From Aphrocallistes beatrix (Eukaryota > Porifera > Hexactinellida > Sceptrulophora > Aphrocallistidae): DNA of 64,000 nucleotides. The DNA lies in the NCBI GenBank assembly GCA_963281255.1, contig OY725501.1, positions 3,511,674 to 3,575,673 of the forward strand. The letters run 5' to 3'. The position numbers and the translations under genes were made by a program. The notes below the pieces were generated by a model that saw only the letters and a list, made by a program, of their open reading frames with translations, had not been told where the DNA came from and did not search any database. Of this stretch, positions 23,582-34,450 are shown piece after piece (the stretch's first letter is position 1; every line of letters begins with the position of its first letter).

Positions 23582-24172
23582 CTAGAAGAGGAATGGTATA
23601 AATCGACTTCTCTCACTCGCATATTTCTTGTATTCCTCACCTAAGTGTTGAGTCAATGCTGTTTCCTCTATTCCTGCCAACAAACTGAAGAATGATATCT
23701 GTACGAATGCAGCAACAGCTGCTGCTAGGTTACCATATATCAGGAATGCAGATATTGCGGCAATGATGGCAGAAGAAAACCCTGGATGCATTATGAACCT
23801 GTATGGCCCTGTTGTTACCAATTTAACATCTTTAATCACTGCGAATTTAAACACATAATGTTTTCCCAGCATGTGATAGGACCACTTTCTCACGAAAATC
23901 CCACCAAATAACATAACCATACCAACCCACTGTTGTATGTCCATTTCTAGTGCAGCATAATCCCCAACATACCAAAAGTACAATAGCTGGAATAGACATC
24001 CTATATATAACACTCCACAAAGATTCATTAGTGCAGGAGTCACTTTTTTCCTCAAATTCATCTTTACTAGCACAATATGTTCATCTGTCACTTTGTTTGG
24101 TGCTTTCTTCACGTAGAAATGAAACAGGATTTGGATGACTGAAATAATAAATTTTATTTGATAGTAAACCAT
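23582..24172 (-). CDS. ICMT-like membrane methyltransferase, copy 1 (K type)
   Basis: 196 residues, single exon. Four or more hydrophobic segments (about 5-20, 48-70, 81-97, 134-160). The C-terminal half shows the isoprenylcysteine carboxyl methyltransferase / PEMT-like fold signature: LVTTGPYRFIMHPG (118-131), a conserved EE pair (169-170), then GEEYKKYASERSRFIPF (178-194). In ICMT these bind S-adenosylmethionine and the lipid substrate. The family Arg of RHP is Met here. The protein is shorter than animal ICMT (about 280), closer to bacterial-type relatives, and the substrate is unknown. A K-type N-terminus (KKAPNKVTDEH) defines one of two subtypes here. First of three direct copies; poly(A) signals lie downstream in the array. 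Confidence 0.8.
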   Translation of the reverse strand: MVYYQIKFIISVIQILFHFYVKKAPNKVTDEHIVLVKMNLRKKVTPALMNLCGVLYIGCLFQLLYFWYVGDYAALEMDIQQWVGMVMLFGGIFVRKWSYHMLGKHYVFKFAVIKDVKLVTTGPYRFIMHPGFSSAIIAAISAFLIYGNLAAAVAAFVQISFFSLLAGIEETALTQHLGEEYKKYASERSRFIPFLF

Positions 24173-24719
24173 TATTATTAGAGGAGTGAAGATAACTAGC
24201 CATAGCTTAATAATGCTTATATATGCCCTATACCTTGCTAACTGTTAATTATAACAGTATGTGTGATTCCCTTCCCTACCAGTCTCAAATATAAATTACC
24301 AATATCATCTTACAGAAATGCATGAACTAACTAGTAATGGTAAGAGAGAGATTGGTATACGCATCATATAGCATAACCTCATTAAAATGAATGTCGATGT
24401 GTGTCAGATGGTTAGCAGTGATCGACTTTTATACTTGCTAGATCATCGTGGTTAAGTAGCACATAACTTCATTCTTTTGCTTACAGACAACCTCACCCAA
24501 AACTTTTTTATTCAATAAGAAATATACAAATTTGAAATCCTATGACGTCAGAGACACAAAATAAAAGATCTCACACAGAACAATAGCCATTCCAATTCAA
24601 ATCTATAATTCCTAACAGTAACATCTAGTAAGTTAAACGATTTAATAATAACCAACTAATTCTAATCTACTAAAGCACACTTCTACTATGAACTAGCACT
24701 CCTATACTAATCTACCAGT

Positions 24720-25310
24720 CTAGAAGATGAATGGTATAAATCGACTTCTCTCACTGGCATATTTCTTGTATTCCTCACCTAAGTGTTGAGTCAATGCTGT
24801 TTCCTCTATTCCCGCCAACAAACTGAAGAATGATATCTGTAGGAATGCAGCAACAGCTGCTGTTAGGTTGCCATATATCAGGAATGCAGATATTGCGACA
24901 ATGATGGCAGAAGAATATCCTGGATGCATTATGAACCTGTATGGACCTGTTGTTACCAATTTAACATCTTTAATCACTGTTATTTTATACACAAACCGTT
25001 TTCCCAGCACGTGATAGGACCATTTTCTCACGGAAATCCCACCAAATAACATCACCATACCAACCCACTGTTGTGTGTCCATTTCTAATGCTGCATAATC
25101 CCCAACATACCAAAAGTACAATAGCTGAGATAGACATCCTAAATACAATACTCCACAATGACTCATTAGTGTAGGAGTCACTTTTTTATCCGAATTCGTA
25201 TCGACTAGCACAGTGTGTTCATCTGTCACTTTGTTCGGTGCTTTCTTCACGTAGAAATAAAACAGGATTTGGATGACTGAAATTATCACTTTTATTTGAT
25301 AGTAAATCAT
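24720..25310 (-). CDS. ICMT-like membrane methyltransferase, copy 2 (K type)
   Basis: 196 residues, single exon, all motifs kept (TTGPYRF, HPGYSS, IEET, GEEYKKYASERSRFIPF). It differs from copy 1 by scattered substitutions, mainly in residues 35-55 and at the C-terminus (FIPFIF). The 3' flank with AATAAA on the minus strand (24507-24512), about 210 bp after the stop, is shared with other copies. Spacing to copy 1 is 1138 bp. Confidence 0.8.
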   Translation of the reverse strand: MIYYQIKVIISVIQILFYFYVKKAPNKVTDEHTVLVDTNSDKKVTPTLMSHCGVLYLGCLSQLLYFWYVGDYAALEMDTQQWVGMVMLFGGISVRKWSYHVLGKRFVYKITVIKDVKLVTTGPYRFIMHPGYSSAIIVAISAFLIYGNLTAAVAAFLQISFFSLLAGIEETALTQHLGEEYKKYASERSRFIPFIF

Positions 25311-25920
25311 TATTATCAGAAGAGTGGAGATAACTAGCCATAGCTTAATGCTATATATCCTATATTTACTAACTGATAATTATCAGTATATGTTAGTCCC
25401 TTCCCTACAAATGTATATTACCAGCAGTATCCTGTTACAGAAATGCATGAAATAACTCTGGTACAGTTACGAAGTTCGTATACGTATCATCTAACATAAC
25501 TCCATTACAATAAATGTCGATGTTTGTACAGATGGTTAGCAGTTATCGCTGCCCCTACAGTAATGAAAATATTTTCTGGAAGGTATGACTATATATGGAA
25601 TTAAACTTGCATATGTTTGTATACGACTTTTATACTTGCTAGATCATCGTGGTTAAGTAGCATACAACTTCATTATTTTGCTTACAGACAACTTCACCCA
25701 AAACTCTTTATTTAACAAGAAATCTACAAATTTGATATCCTATCACGTCAGAGACACAAAATAAGAAGATCTCACACTGAACAATAGCCATTCCAATTCA
25801 AATCTATAATTCCTAACAGTAACATCTAGTAGGTCAAACGATTTAATAATAACCAACTAACTCTAATCTACTAAAGCACACTTCTACAATGAACTAGCAC
25901 TCCTATACTAATCTACCAGT

Positions 25921-26511
25921 CTAGAAGAGGAATGGTATAAATCGACTTCTCTCACTGGCATATTTCTTGTATTCCTCACCTAAGTGTTGAGTCAATGCTG
26001 TTTCCTCTATTCCTGACAACAAACTGAAGAATGATATTTTTACGAAAGCAGCCACAGCTGCTGCTAGGTTACCATATATCAGGAATGCAGATATTGTGAC
26101 AATGTTGAAGGCAGCAAATCCTGGATGAATTACGAACTGGTAGGGACCTGTTGTTATCAATTTCTGATGTTTAGTGGTTACAACTCCATACACAAAATAG
26201 CTTCCTAGGGTGTAATGGGACCACATCCTCAATAAAATCCCACCAAATAGCATAACCATGCCAACCCACTGTTGTATATCCATTTCTAATGCTGCATAAT
26301 CCCCAACATACCAATAGTATAATAGCTGAGATAGACATCCTATATATAACACTCCACAGCAATTCCTTAATCTTGCGAAAAAATGTAAATTCCTTTCACG
26401 GTCCGACAGTAAGGTATGTTCATCTCTCAGTTTATTTGGGGTCTTCATCTGGTAAAAATGGAATATCAGATGGATAACTGAAATAATAACTTTGATTTGG
26501 TAATAAGCCAT
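25921..26511 (-). CDS. ICMT-like membrane methyltransferase, copy 3 (Q type)
   Basis: 196 residues from MAYYQIK; an upstream in-frame ATG at 26538 would add nine residues, but all paralogues begin at the equivalent of 26511. The N-terminal third is of a different subtype (FYQMKTPNKLRDEHTLLSD) from the K-type copies, while the last 60 residues are almost the same. The motif is VIHPGF, so the Met before His is Ile. A minus-strand TATA box (26545-26552) and an AATAAA (25707-25712) frame it. Near-identical copy at 44310-44900. Confidence 0.8.
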   Translation of the reverse strand: MAYYQIKVIISVIHLIFHFYQMKTPNKLRDEHTLLSDRERNLHFFARLRNCCGVLYIGCLSQLLYYWYVGDYAALEMDIQQWVGMVMLFGGILLRMWSHYTLGSYFVYGVVTTKHQKLITTGPYQFVIHPGFAAFNIVTISAFLIYGNLAAAVAAFVKISFFSLLSGIEETALTQHLGEEYKKYASERSRFIPFLF

Positions 26512-26544
26512 TACATACAGAGGGTTAGAATAGCTCAATGTGTC

Positions 26545-26552
26545 TATTTATA
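26545..26552 (-). promoter_or_regulatory. TATA box of ICMT-like copy 3
   Basis: TATAAATA on the minus strand, about 34 bp upstream of the start codon. Conserved at the equivalent place in the other two Q-type genes. Confidence 0.55.
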
Positions 26553-27423
26553 CATTCTGATTATTTTGCCTATATAACAAAAGTAACAATATGAAGTTAT
26601 GCATATTATAGTTCAACAGAACAGAATCTCTCTTAGTACATACACTCTAATCTGAATTTACGTTCATATTACTCGATTAGGTAACTTAACAATTTACAAT
26701 TATATTACACCTATACCAAGTTCAATTCTAAGTTGTATCCTGTTACATATGTACATTATTAACAAACAGTACCTTATGTAAGATGAAAGATATTTTTAGT
26801 TAGTTTCCATACTATATTAGTGTGGAATTTCTAATTTTGAGTTTTAAATTGTTTGAATTTCTAATTTGCATCTATCATTGGTGATGGTTCTGTGATAGTG
26901 ATTTAAGGTTTGTAACAACTAAAACTGCATACGTGTTAATTTTCTCAACTTTTTGTACTGAGAATTTCCAATTAAGTCTGTCTACCTTCTACTGTTTCCA
27001 ATGCATTTTAAGTTAGTTTACCCAGAGACACCATAGTACAGCAATGTTAGGAAGAGGTACTCATATAAATGTTACTGGATAAGTTAGTATATAATTATCA
27101 TTTGATTATCCTTAATGCTCTCTGGAGTCTCTATCTATATAAATGATAGCATGTAGATCACTGACTTATTATTATAATTTAATAGCTTATTCTAACCAAG
27201 AAAAGTGAAAAAATAATTATTCGTTCATTATATTAGTATTATTAATCTAAAGTTTTAAATTTTACAATCTAGCGTTTACACTAACACTGAATAATGACTG
27301 AGAAATTACCAAAAGACAGTCAAGAAGATCCACCAATGAAATAAAGTGAAATCGCAACAGACCGAATGCCGGCGAGTTAAATAGCTAAATAAAATGTAGT
27401 AGACCTGCTATATATAAATCTAT

Positions 27424-27568
27424 AAACTTTTACTCGGAATACAACGTACTTCGGCTTAGTACGTACTCATTTCTCTGAACCAGAATTCATTTATTATATG
27501 GATTCCTATGTAATATCAACTCGGTTAGTACGTACTTACGGATAGTACGTACTAACCGAGTTCTACTG
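27424..27568. mobile_element. Miniature Tigger-related element
   Basis: The right end GTACGTACTAACCGAGTTCTACTG matches the terminal repeat of the Tigger at 20726-23062, the left end is decayed (ACTCGGAATACAACGTACT), and TA follows. No coding. Repeated at 45824-45968 by segmental duplication. Confidence 0.55.
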
Positions 27569-27710
27569 TATTTCCGTCCGTTTTCCAATTGAACTTGTCT
27601 GCGGTCACTTCCTCAACATTACTCCCCCTTTTAGTTCCTCCCGAACAAAAAAATTGTCTATAATTGCTATTACACATCTATAACATGAACAGCATCTACG
27701 TATATATACA

Positions 27711-27802
27711 GTACAGTTGAGATAGAAGCTAAGACAAAATTCAATTGGTTAATTGAGGCCCTATGTCTCGATATGTCCCAATTAAGTGGAGTCATTTGTG
27801 TT
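27711..27802. repeat. Truncated MITE of the CAGTCGACTCCGCTTAAT family
   Basis: Half element with GATAGAAGCTAAGACAAAATTC and CCCAATTAAGTGGAGTCA. Its duplicate lies at 46111-46202. Confidence 0.45.
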
Positions 27803-27815
27803 TGTCGTTATAAGT

Positions 27816-28001
27816 TCAAATGTATTTCAATGTTCGTCCATCCCTTGAGTCACTGATGCTAATTAATCTTATTTTAAAAAATCTATTCCGAAAATAGAAC
27901 ATGTTGATACTATTTTTAAACTGTTCGATGTCTAGGTTTGTGATCAGTATGAAGTACACGTGAAAGAGGCAGATCAGAAAGATTATGAAAATAGCGGGCA
28001 T
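27816..28001 (-). other. Short hydrophobic reading frame of unknown nature
   Basis: About 60 hydrophobic residues (AIFIIFLICLFHVYFILI). Repeated at 46216-46461, where the frame is longer by about 20 hydrophobic residues. It could be the last exon of a membrane protein cut by the duplication breakpoints, or chance. No family recognised. Confidence 0.2.
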
Positions 28002-28046
28002 GTGATTTCGCTGATAAAGAAGGATGATAAGCCAGAGAGCAAAAAG

Positions 28047-29216
28047 TCTCCTGCGTCTTTCGCTGTGCTATGAAGACCTTTTCATCGTACGAGTCCATTT
28101 CAATGAACGTCCTACAGCAGACGTCCCAACTCAAACATAACACTAAACCAATCTAGTCATTGAAGTTAAAAAGGAAGAATTCCTACTCAGATTTATTAAA
28201 ATGTTCGTCTTAAAATATCCAGTAGGCATAAACTTAAGCCATAACTTTAAATTCCTAACTTCAAAAAATGGAAATCCGAAAACTAAATTTCCAGTTCGTC
28301 CTACACAGGGCAGTAGCCACCGGTCTGATTTCAACCTGACCACTTTTTAGTCTCAACTGGACCACTTCACACCTGGTGACTACAGCCTGGGACAGTCTCA
28401 CTAACCTAATCTGAGTCATGTTAACATTCTCTCGGTACCCCAGCGCTACAATCTCATCGAACGCGAAGATGAGTTGGAACGCATTCTCCTTCACCTCCGA
28501 CTCACTAACAGTGGAGCAGTACTCAGTCACCACACGAGAGAACAGCCGGAGACTCTCAAGATCTTCTAAGATGTTACTGGCGGTGGTGGTGAGGAGAACT
28601 GTGTAGAGGTTGGATTCCATTGGTTGATACACGTAGCGAACTGCTTCTGTCTCGATGAAGGTGTGTTGTTGTCTGCTGTCTCCTAAACACAAACACAAAC
28701 AAAAATATAAAGAAACAGACACGTGTCAGTTATATTTGGAAACTTAAAGTCGTTTATCATGAACCTGATTAAGCTGAACGTTCTTCTATCATGAGCTATG
28801 TAATCCTCTGTGTCTATTTCACAGTTCACATAGGAACTGTAGTATAGTAAACTCCGCTTAATCAGGACAAGTCTCCAAGTATGGAGTAGTTCTCACACAT
28901 AGAAGCTAATACTAAATTTCATCGGTTTATTGGGACCTCCGCTCAATCGGGTCAAAATATCCGGGACCAAAGTGTCCCGATTAAGCGGAGTCACCTGTAC
29001 TTTAATATGAATCTAGATTGGTTCGTTGAGTGCGTTATAATGCCCAGTATTACAATTATCCTCTTTTTGGAGTGAAACTCCTGACTCACCAGATTCCAGC
29101 AGCTTGGTGAAGGTAGTGAGGAGTCCCTCGATCCTAGAGCGGGTCATCTCCACGAACTGTCTGGACACGAGGATCTTGCCTTGCTTGGAGCAGATAGCTG
29201 CAGCCAGCAGAACCAT
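28047..29216 (-). pseudogene. Truncated duplicate of delta-COP (exons 1, 2 and part of 3)
   Basis: Exon 1' 29090-29216, exon 2' 28406-28682 and the start of exon 3' at 28111 match 19154-17985 at a constant offset of 10062 bp, with only a handful of base differences. Homology stops at 28047, inside exon 3, after the codons for KTQ; beyond it is the flank of the ICMT-like array. Exons 4-7, hence most of the linker and the whole mu-homology domain, are absent. If transcribed it could yield only a longin-domain fragment with an unrelated tail. Confidence 0.9.
28845..28997. mobile_element. MITE copy in duplicated delta-COP intron 1
   Basis: Same sequence as 18783-18935, carried along by the duplication. 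Confidence 0.65.
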
Positions 29217-29309
29217 GCTACTACTCTGTTGGAGCTGATACCATTAAATGCAATAGTTCTGAATTATCAATCAGATATCAATGCTTGCAGCGGTTTTACT
29301 GATCCCTCC

Positions 29310-29700
29310 CAAACTGGGTACCGAGGGCCATAGGCGCCGAACCCGGGGGGGCTGGGGGGCCCGACCCCCCCCCTGGATTTGAAGATGGCCCATGGGCGCA
29401 ATACAAAATTTACGATCGAGCCCCCCCTGGAACCCCGAAATTGTCCTTAGATTTCGAAAAGTTCGGCGCCCCTGCCGAGGGGCAAACAGGGGTGCAGGGG
29501 GCTAGACCCCCCCCCCCCCCCTATCGGGGAATTCCAGGCGCCACCCCTGGGGCGAAAGGACCAAGGGGATATCTGTGTATCTGACACTATGGTCAGTAGT
29601 CCAGGGGGACAACTCGGCGGGTGGGGGTTTGTGGGAGAAAAGGGGACGGTAGGGCCTCTTTGCCCCCCACAGACTGGATGGGAGTGCGGTTTCTATTCGC
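29310..29700. repeat. Duplicate of the GC-rich segment
   Basis: Matches 19250-19640. The C-run after GGGGGCTAGA is several bases longer than in the other copy, and short indels lie nearby. Confidence 0.6.
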
Positions 29701-29754
29701 TGTAGCTTATCATTCTATTGGCTATAAGCATAATATAATCATTAATCTTCAGAA

Positions 29755-30651
29755 TTAATAAAACAATTGTAACGCCTTTTCAAGATTTTGAGAGACAACG
29801 ACTAATTTGAAGTTATCAATTAGAGCTATTCCTGTGGGAAAATAAAACTTTTCCAATCCGTGGCCTTTTCCCCCCACTGTATCTAAGAGAGTCCCTTCTT
29901 TAGAAAATATTTTGACCTGATGGTCTTCGTAATCAACGATATACAAATTCTCGTTCGAATCGAGACAGAAGGAGAAAGGGTTAGCAATCTGCATTCCTAC
30001 ATCACCACTGGTAACTAGAGACCGTATTTTCTCTCCCGAGTAAGAGAAAACGTGAAGGCAAGGGTTGTTTCTTTCGCAGAGGACATATATTTCATTTGGT
30101 GTCAGTTTAACGTCACAGGGCAGGGATAAGGAGTGGTGGGAGATGTGTCGCAGGTAACGGAGGTCGTAATCTAGAATTTGTATTCGATCGTTGAAGCAAT
30201 CCGTGATGAAGACATCTCCATTGGTAGAGACGGTGAGTTGTCTAGGATAATTGAACTGTCTAATACCAGCCCCTATACCTCCTATCCTAGCGACTAAACT
30301 AATGCTAACCGCCACTTTCAAATGGAACACATGATGTTCCCATGTGTCGGTCACGTAGATATTGTCCCGATGTATCGCTATACCGCATGGATCCCTCAGT
30401 TTTTTAACTGTAAAATGTTTTAGGTATTTACCTGTCTCTGAGAAAATCAATACACAAGATCTATTGAGTCCTGCATTGGTTATGTAAACTCGTTTGGTGC
30501 TGGGATCTATAGCTACTCCTCTAGGAAAGAGAGAGTTGCCTAGAGAATATTTTGCAGCAATCAAATGATTGAAATTGTCTAAATGCGTCGTCTCAGTTGA
30601 GTCTACGTGTCGTGTCGCCAAGGGGAATAGTGCCGCCATTTCTATTTTCAA
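29755..30651 (-). CDS. Six-blade NHL-repeat protein, copy 2
   Basis: 298 residues, same length and frame as 19685-20581, differing at about ten residues (for example EAGKY to ETGKY, WEHY to WEHH, CDRSN to CERNN, DCEDH to DYEDH, GEKGHGLG to GGKGHGLE). No stop or frame change has accumulated, so both copies look functional. The upstream 100 bp is shared too, so both copies probably share regulatory sequence. Confidence 0.82.
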   Translation of the reverse strand: MKIEMAALFPLATRHVDSTETTHLDNFNHLIAAKYSLGNSLFPRGVAIDPSTKRVYITNAGLNRSCVLIFSETGKYLKHFTVKKLRDPCGIAIHRDNIYVTDTWEHHVFHLKVAVSISLVARIGGIGAGIRQFNYPRQLTVSTNGDVFITDCFNDRIQILDYDLRYLRHISHHSLSLPCDVKLTPNEIYVLCERNNPCLHVFSYSGEKIRSLVTSGDVGMQIANPFSFCLDSNENLYIVDYEDHQVKIFSKEGTLLDTVGGKGHGLEKFYFPTGIALIDNFKLVVVSQNLEKALQLFY

Positions 30652-30894
30652 CTATTTTAGATGATAGATCAAAGATAGAGATGTATATGGGAAAGTACAG
30701 CACTAGATTGAGTGTACGTATAATCTGAGTATATCGCTCAAATATCAATCTAAAGCTATTTTTGTCATATGGAGAAGGTTTTAATTTATCTTACTAATAA
30801 TAGTTCTCAACTGGCAATGAATATATATAAATGTTTCTCATTCTAAAAGCTTACTACAATATTTAGTTGAGAATATTATCTGGTTCTATCTATA

Positions 30895-31213
30895 CAGTAC
30901 ACCCTCGCTAATCCGAACAGCTCTGTTCCACTGATCGAAAAAATCGTTCGGATTAGTGAATTTGTTCCGATTAGTGAAATAACACTAATTCAATAGGGCA
31001 TTAATAATAATAATTTTGTATTGTTACTAGAATATTAAGTATATTATTTCGCTATGGTTGCTTATTTAACGAGGTTTCTCAATCTTATTGATCGATTTAA
31101 GTTTATAAACGTTTATTCAAAGCATAGAGGTGAATAATAATATATTTTGGGTGTTCGGATTTTAAGAATGAAGTGTTCGGATTGGCGAGGTTCGGACTAG
31201 CGAGGGTGTACTG
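30895..31213. mobile_element. MITE with CAGTACACCCTCGCTAATCC ends
   Basis: 319 bp. Terminal inverted repeats CAGTACACCCTCGCTA and its complement, TA on both sides, and an internal TTCGGATTAG(C/T)GA repeat. The corresponding place in the other duplicate (about 23160) has no insertion, so it arrived after the duplication. Confidence 0.75.
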
Positions 31214-31649
31214 TATATTAAAACGCTAGGATTTTTCAGTGCAGCTCCCAGTATTAGGAGATGCCTTATGTCATGATCGGCGTGTAACGTCCGTCAGCTA
31301 GCTCCTGGAAAATCTATGAATTGAAGAGACTAGCTCTAGCTTAACATCAATATACCTACATATCTTATTCTGTAAATCCCTTACCTATCAGTGTCAGTAG
31401 TATCCTATAACATCAATGCATTACTAACAGATGGATGACGAGACGTATCAGCCCCTCATTAAAATAAATGTAATGTCCGATAACAGATAACACATTTTCA
31501 TACCGATGTCCAGGAATGGTAGAAGTGCTGTTAGCTGATAGTAGACCTAAATTGCTGTTTTCATCAAGCTTTCGCTCCCAAGAGTCCTGACTAGCTTCCA
31601 ACAGTTGACATGGGATTTATAACAACAATAATACTTGCAACAATTTAAC

Positions 31650-32673
31650 TGTTGCAATTAAGGCAAAGGGTGTAGAGATTCCAAATATTGTATTGATGAT
31701 CTTAAATAATCATTTTTAGTGTGCTTCCTATAGTATTAGTATAGTAGCATAGCTACTATACTAATTAATAGTATAGGATGCACAGTACTAAAATGAGGAT
31801 GTTCCGGCCGGCCGGCCGGCCGTCCGAAATTCGTGTCCTGACCAGAGTTTAAGAGATATCGTCTTGAAATCTTTACAGGAGGTGTAAAGTGATATGGAGA
31901 TGTGCACTTCGGTATACGATTTTTGATTTATGCTGAATCAGCATGATGACACAGCATTTTGTCACTTTTAACATTTCTCCTATATTAGCCAAAGTATAAA
32001 TAGTAGAAACTTGATATTGATATGGAAGGTAGGCAATGGAGTGAATCTAGGATTAAGTTCGAAGATCTAAGCAAATCTTCACACCTCGCCGAGATAGGTG
32101 ACAAAATGTGCTGACCAATCAAATTCGATTATTTTATAATGCAAATATACATTGAAATAAAATCGTAGTGACTTATGCATACAATCAAAAGGACTATTTG
32201 TGATTGAAATTCATTGGTTTATGTGAGAACCAATCAATTATCAGCCTTTTATAATGCCATTCACACGATTCTATTTCATATAAATGATTGAATACTGCTA
32301 TTTTGAGTCTATAATTTGATTGTTAACGACAATTAAAGTGTGTTATATGCTACGATCAATCAATTCATGAATTTACTGTACAAATGAATACAAATGAATT
32401 TACACTCAACAAAAGCACATTCTGCACCCACCTCACCGATGATAAGGTGACTCATGAGATTTGGAAGCACACTTCCATCCCGTCTGTGGGTTTTTTAAAA
32501 ATCTACAATACATTTATAAAGTAACCAAATTTGAAATGGATTAGTGAAAGTAATCAATATTTGGCACCCATACCAGGACCTTTGAGTTTTCTGAAATTCC
32601 CAAGCGCCCGCAAAGTGACGGTTCATCAAAAGTTTTCAGTCCAATTTTAACTGGATGATAGATGAATGTAATA
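31650..32673. other. Non-coding accessory stretch with repeat fragments
   Basis: Holds a palindrome at about 31726-31777 (TCCTATAGTATTAGTATAGTAGC mirrored), a (GGCC)n tract at 31806-31821 and a Helitron-like interior remnant at about 32036-32145 (AAGTTCGAAGATCTAAGC...CCGAGATAGGTGACAAAATG). No gene recognised. Confidence 0.5.
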
Positions 32674-33301
32674 TCCTTACTATTAAAACTCGATTAATGT
32701 TTGTGTGTGTATATATATATACAGTCGACTCCGCTTAATAGGGTCACATCGGTCAGGAGATATTTTGCCCCGATTAAGCGGCTGACCCGATTAAACAGTG
32801 ACCCTATTAAGCGGAGTCGACTGTATATGTAAAGAATTGATTGAAGAAACTGCCAGCGCAGAAAGCTGATTTTGGCATGTGGAAGTCTTTTGGCTATGGC
32901 TCCACAAATTTCTGAGCTCAGACGAAAATGTCTACTCGTCATAGAATTACGACGTCATTGTCACCTTTTTTATAATTAGAAATTTCAGTTTTTCGACCAT
33001 AACTCTGCCATTTTGAGTGATAGAAGGCTGAAATTTTAATAAAATGTGTATACTAATATGTCTCACATATGATGCAACAATCATAAAAAATGATGACTAA
33101 TCACTCTGTTATGACGTCATCATCATGCGTCAAATTTTTAAAAATTTGCAAATTTGGTAATTTTTCGTGCGATATCGATTTTAACAGTAGGACAAACGCA
33201 TTTGGGGATTTATTCCCATTATAATTAATCAATGTGACCCCAGGCTCTCGAAAGGCGCCTCCAGCGGACACTTTGTGTCCGCCAGCCGCGAAGCGCGCTT
33301 G
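32674..33301 (+). mobile_element. Helitron-like element with nested MITE
   Basis: Same ends as 4415-4966: A|TCCTTACTATTAAAACTCG and GAAGCGCGCTTG|T. It is longer because a CAGTCGACTCCGCTTAAT MITE is inserted at 32722-32823. The interior matches the 4415 copy through the TGATGACTAATCAC/ATGACGTCATCAT region. Confidence 0.58.
32722..32823. mobile_element. Short MITE nested in a Helitron-like element
   Basis: CAGTCGACTCCGCTTAAT ends in full, TA flanks, but only about 102 bp, an internally deleted family member. Confidence 0.78.
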
Positions 33302-33859
33302 TCATCATTATCTCATTAAAACGTTGGAAACGTAACATCTCTTGAACAGGGAGAAATGCTGTTAGCTGATAGCAGGATCTAATTTGCTGTTAACATTAAG
33401 CTTTCGTTCCGTCAGAGTCAGGGGTGGATTCAGTATACTCGGTGGGTTGATGAGTAGGTTGGCCAGTTGACCAGTGGGTTAGTGGGTTAGTTGGCCGGAG
33501 GTTCGTTCTCTGCAAATTTGCCAGGGCGTCCTATTTAGCCCAATCCGCCCCTGCATAGAGTGCTCTAACAGCTGTACTAGCGCCAGTTTACTCGTTTTTT
33601 GAGAGCAAGCTCGTTGCTATGCTACCTATAAACAATTTTTCAAATTATCTACAGCTACAAAGAAAGAGCTAGGTTGTACGGGAAAAATCAGAGGAAATAC
33701 AATATTCACAAATAAAGATTAATCACGCGTAAATCACACTCATAAATTGTTACAAAATCCTATTGATAATACTATATGGTTCGTATTCATGAAGACTCTG
33801 ATGCAATAATGCGAGTTCGACTGTCTTCCACTCTAACAGACCTATACTAATCTACCAGT
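33302..33859. other. Spacer downstream of ICMT-like copy 4
   Basis: No gene recognised. It includes a GGTTGGCCAG/GGGTTAG-like low-complexity patch near 33440-33510. From about 33715 it matches the sequence after copy 1 (AATCACACTCATAAATT), which marks the edge of the duplicated unit. Confidence 0.45.
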
Positions 33860-34450
33860 CTAGAAGAGGAATGGTATAAATCGACTTCTCTCACTCGCGT
33901 ATTTCTTGTATTCCTCACCTAAGTGTTGAGTCAATGCTGTTTCTTCTATTCCTGCCAATAAACTGAAGAATGATATCTGTACGAATGCAGCAACAGCTGC
34001 TGCTAGGTTGCCATATATCAGGAATGCAGATATTGCGACAATGATGGCAGAAGAATATCCTGGATGCATTATGAACCTGTATGGCCCTGTTGTTACCAAT
34101 TTAACATCTTTAATCACTGCTATTTTATACACATAATGTTTTCCTAGCATGTGATAGGACCACTTTCTCACTAAAATCCCACCAAATAGCATAGCCATAC
34201 CAACCCACTGTTGTGTGTCCATTTCTAATGCAGCATAATCCCCAACATACCAATAGTACAATAGCTGGAAGAGACATCCTAAATATAACACTCCACAATG
34301 ATTCGTTACCATAGGAGTAACTTTTTTAGCCAAATTCGTAACGACTAGCACAATATGTTCATCTGTCACCTCGTTTGGTGCTTTCTTCAGGTATGAATGA
34401 AATAGGATTTGGATGACTGAAATTATCACTTTTATTTGATAGTAAATCAT
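33860..34450 (-). CDS. ICMT-like membrane methyltransferase, copy 4 (K type)
   Basis: 196 residues, single exon, motifs intact (TTGPYRFIMHPGYSS, IEETALTQHLGEEYKKY, RFIPFLF). K-type N-terminus with KKAPNEVTDEH. It stands alone downstream of the second delta-COP/NHL duplicate, in the same relative place as copy 1 after the first, so it probably moved with that segment. Confidence 0.8.
   Translation of the reverse strand: MIYYQIKVIISVIQILFHSYLKKAPNEVTDEHIVLVVTNLAKKVTPMVTNHCGVLYLGCLFQLLYYWYVGDYAALEMDTQQWVGMAMLFGGILVRKWSYHMLGKHYVYKIAVIKDVKLVTTGPYRFIMHPGYSSAIIVAISAFLIYGNLAAAVAAFVQISFFSLLAGIEETALTQHLGEEYKKYASERSRFIPFLF

Noticed and set aside
26171..26362. Alternate-frame hydrophobic peptides inside each methyltransferase gene
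   Set aside because: They recur only because the genes are paralogous; codon choice follows the 196-residue frame.
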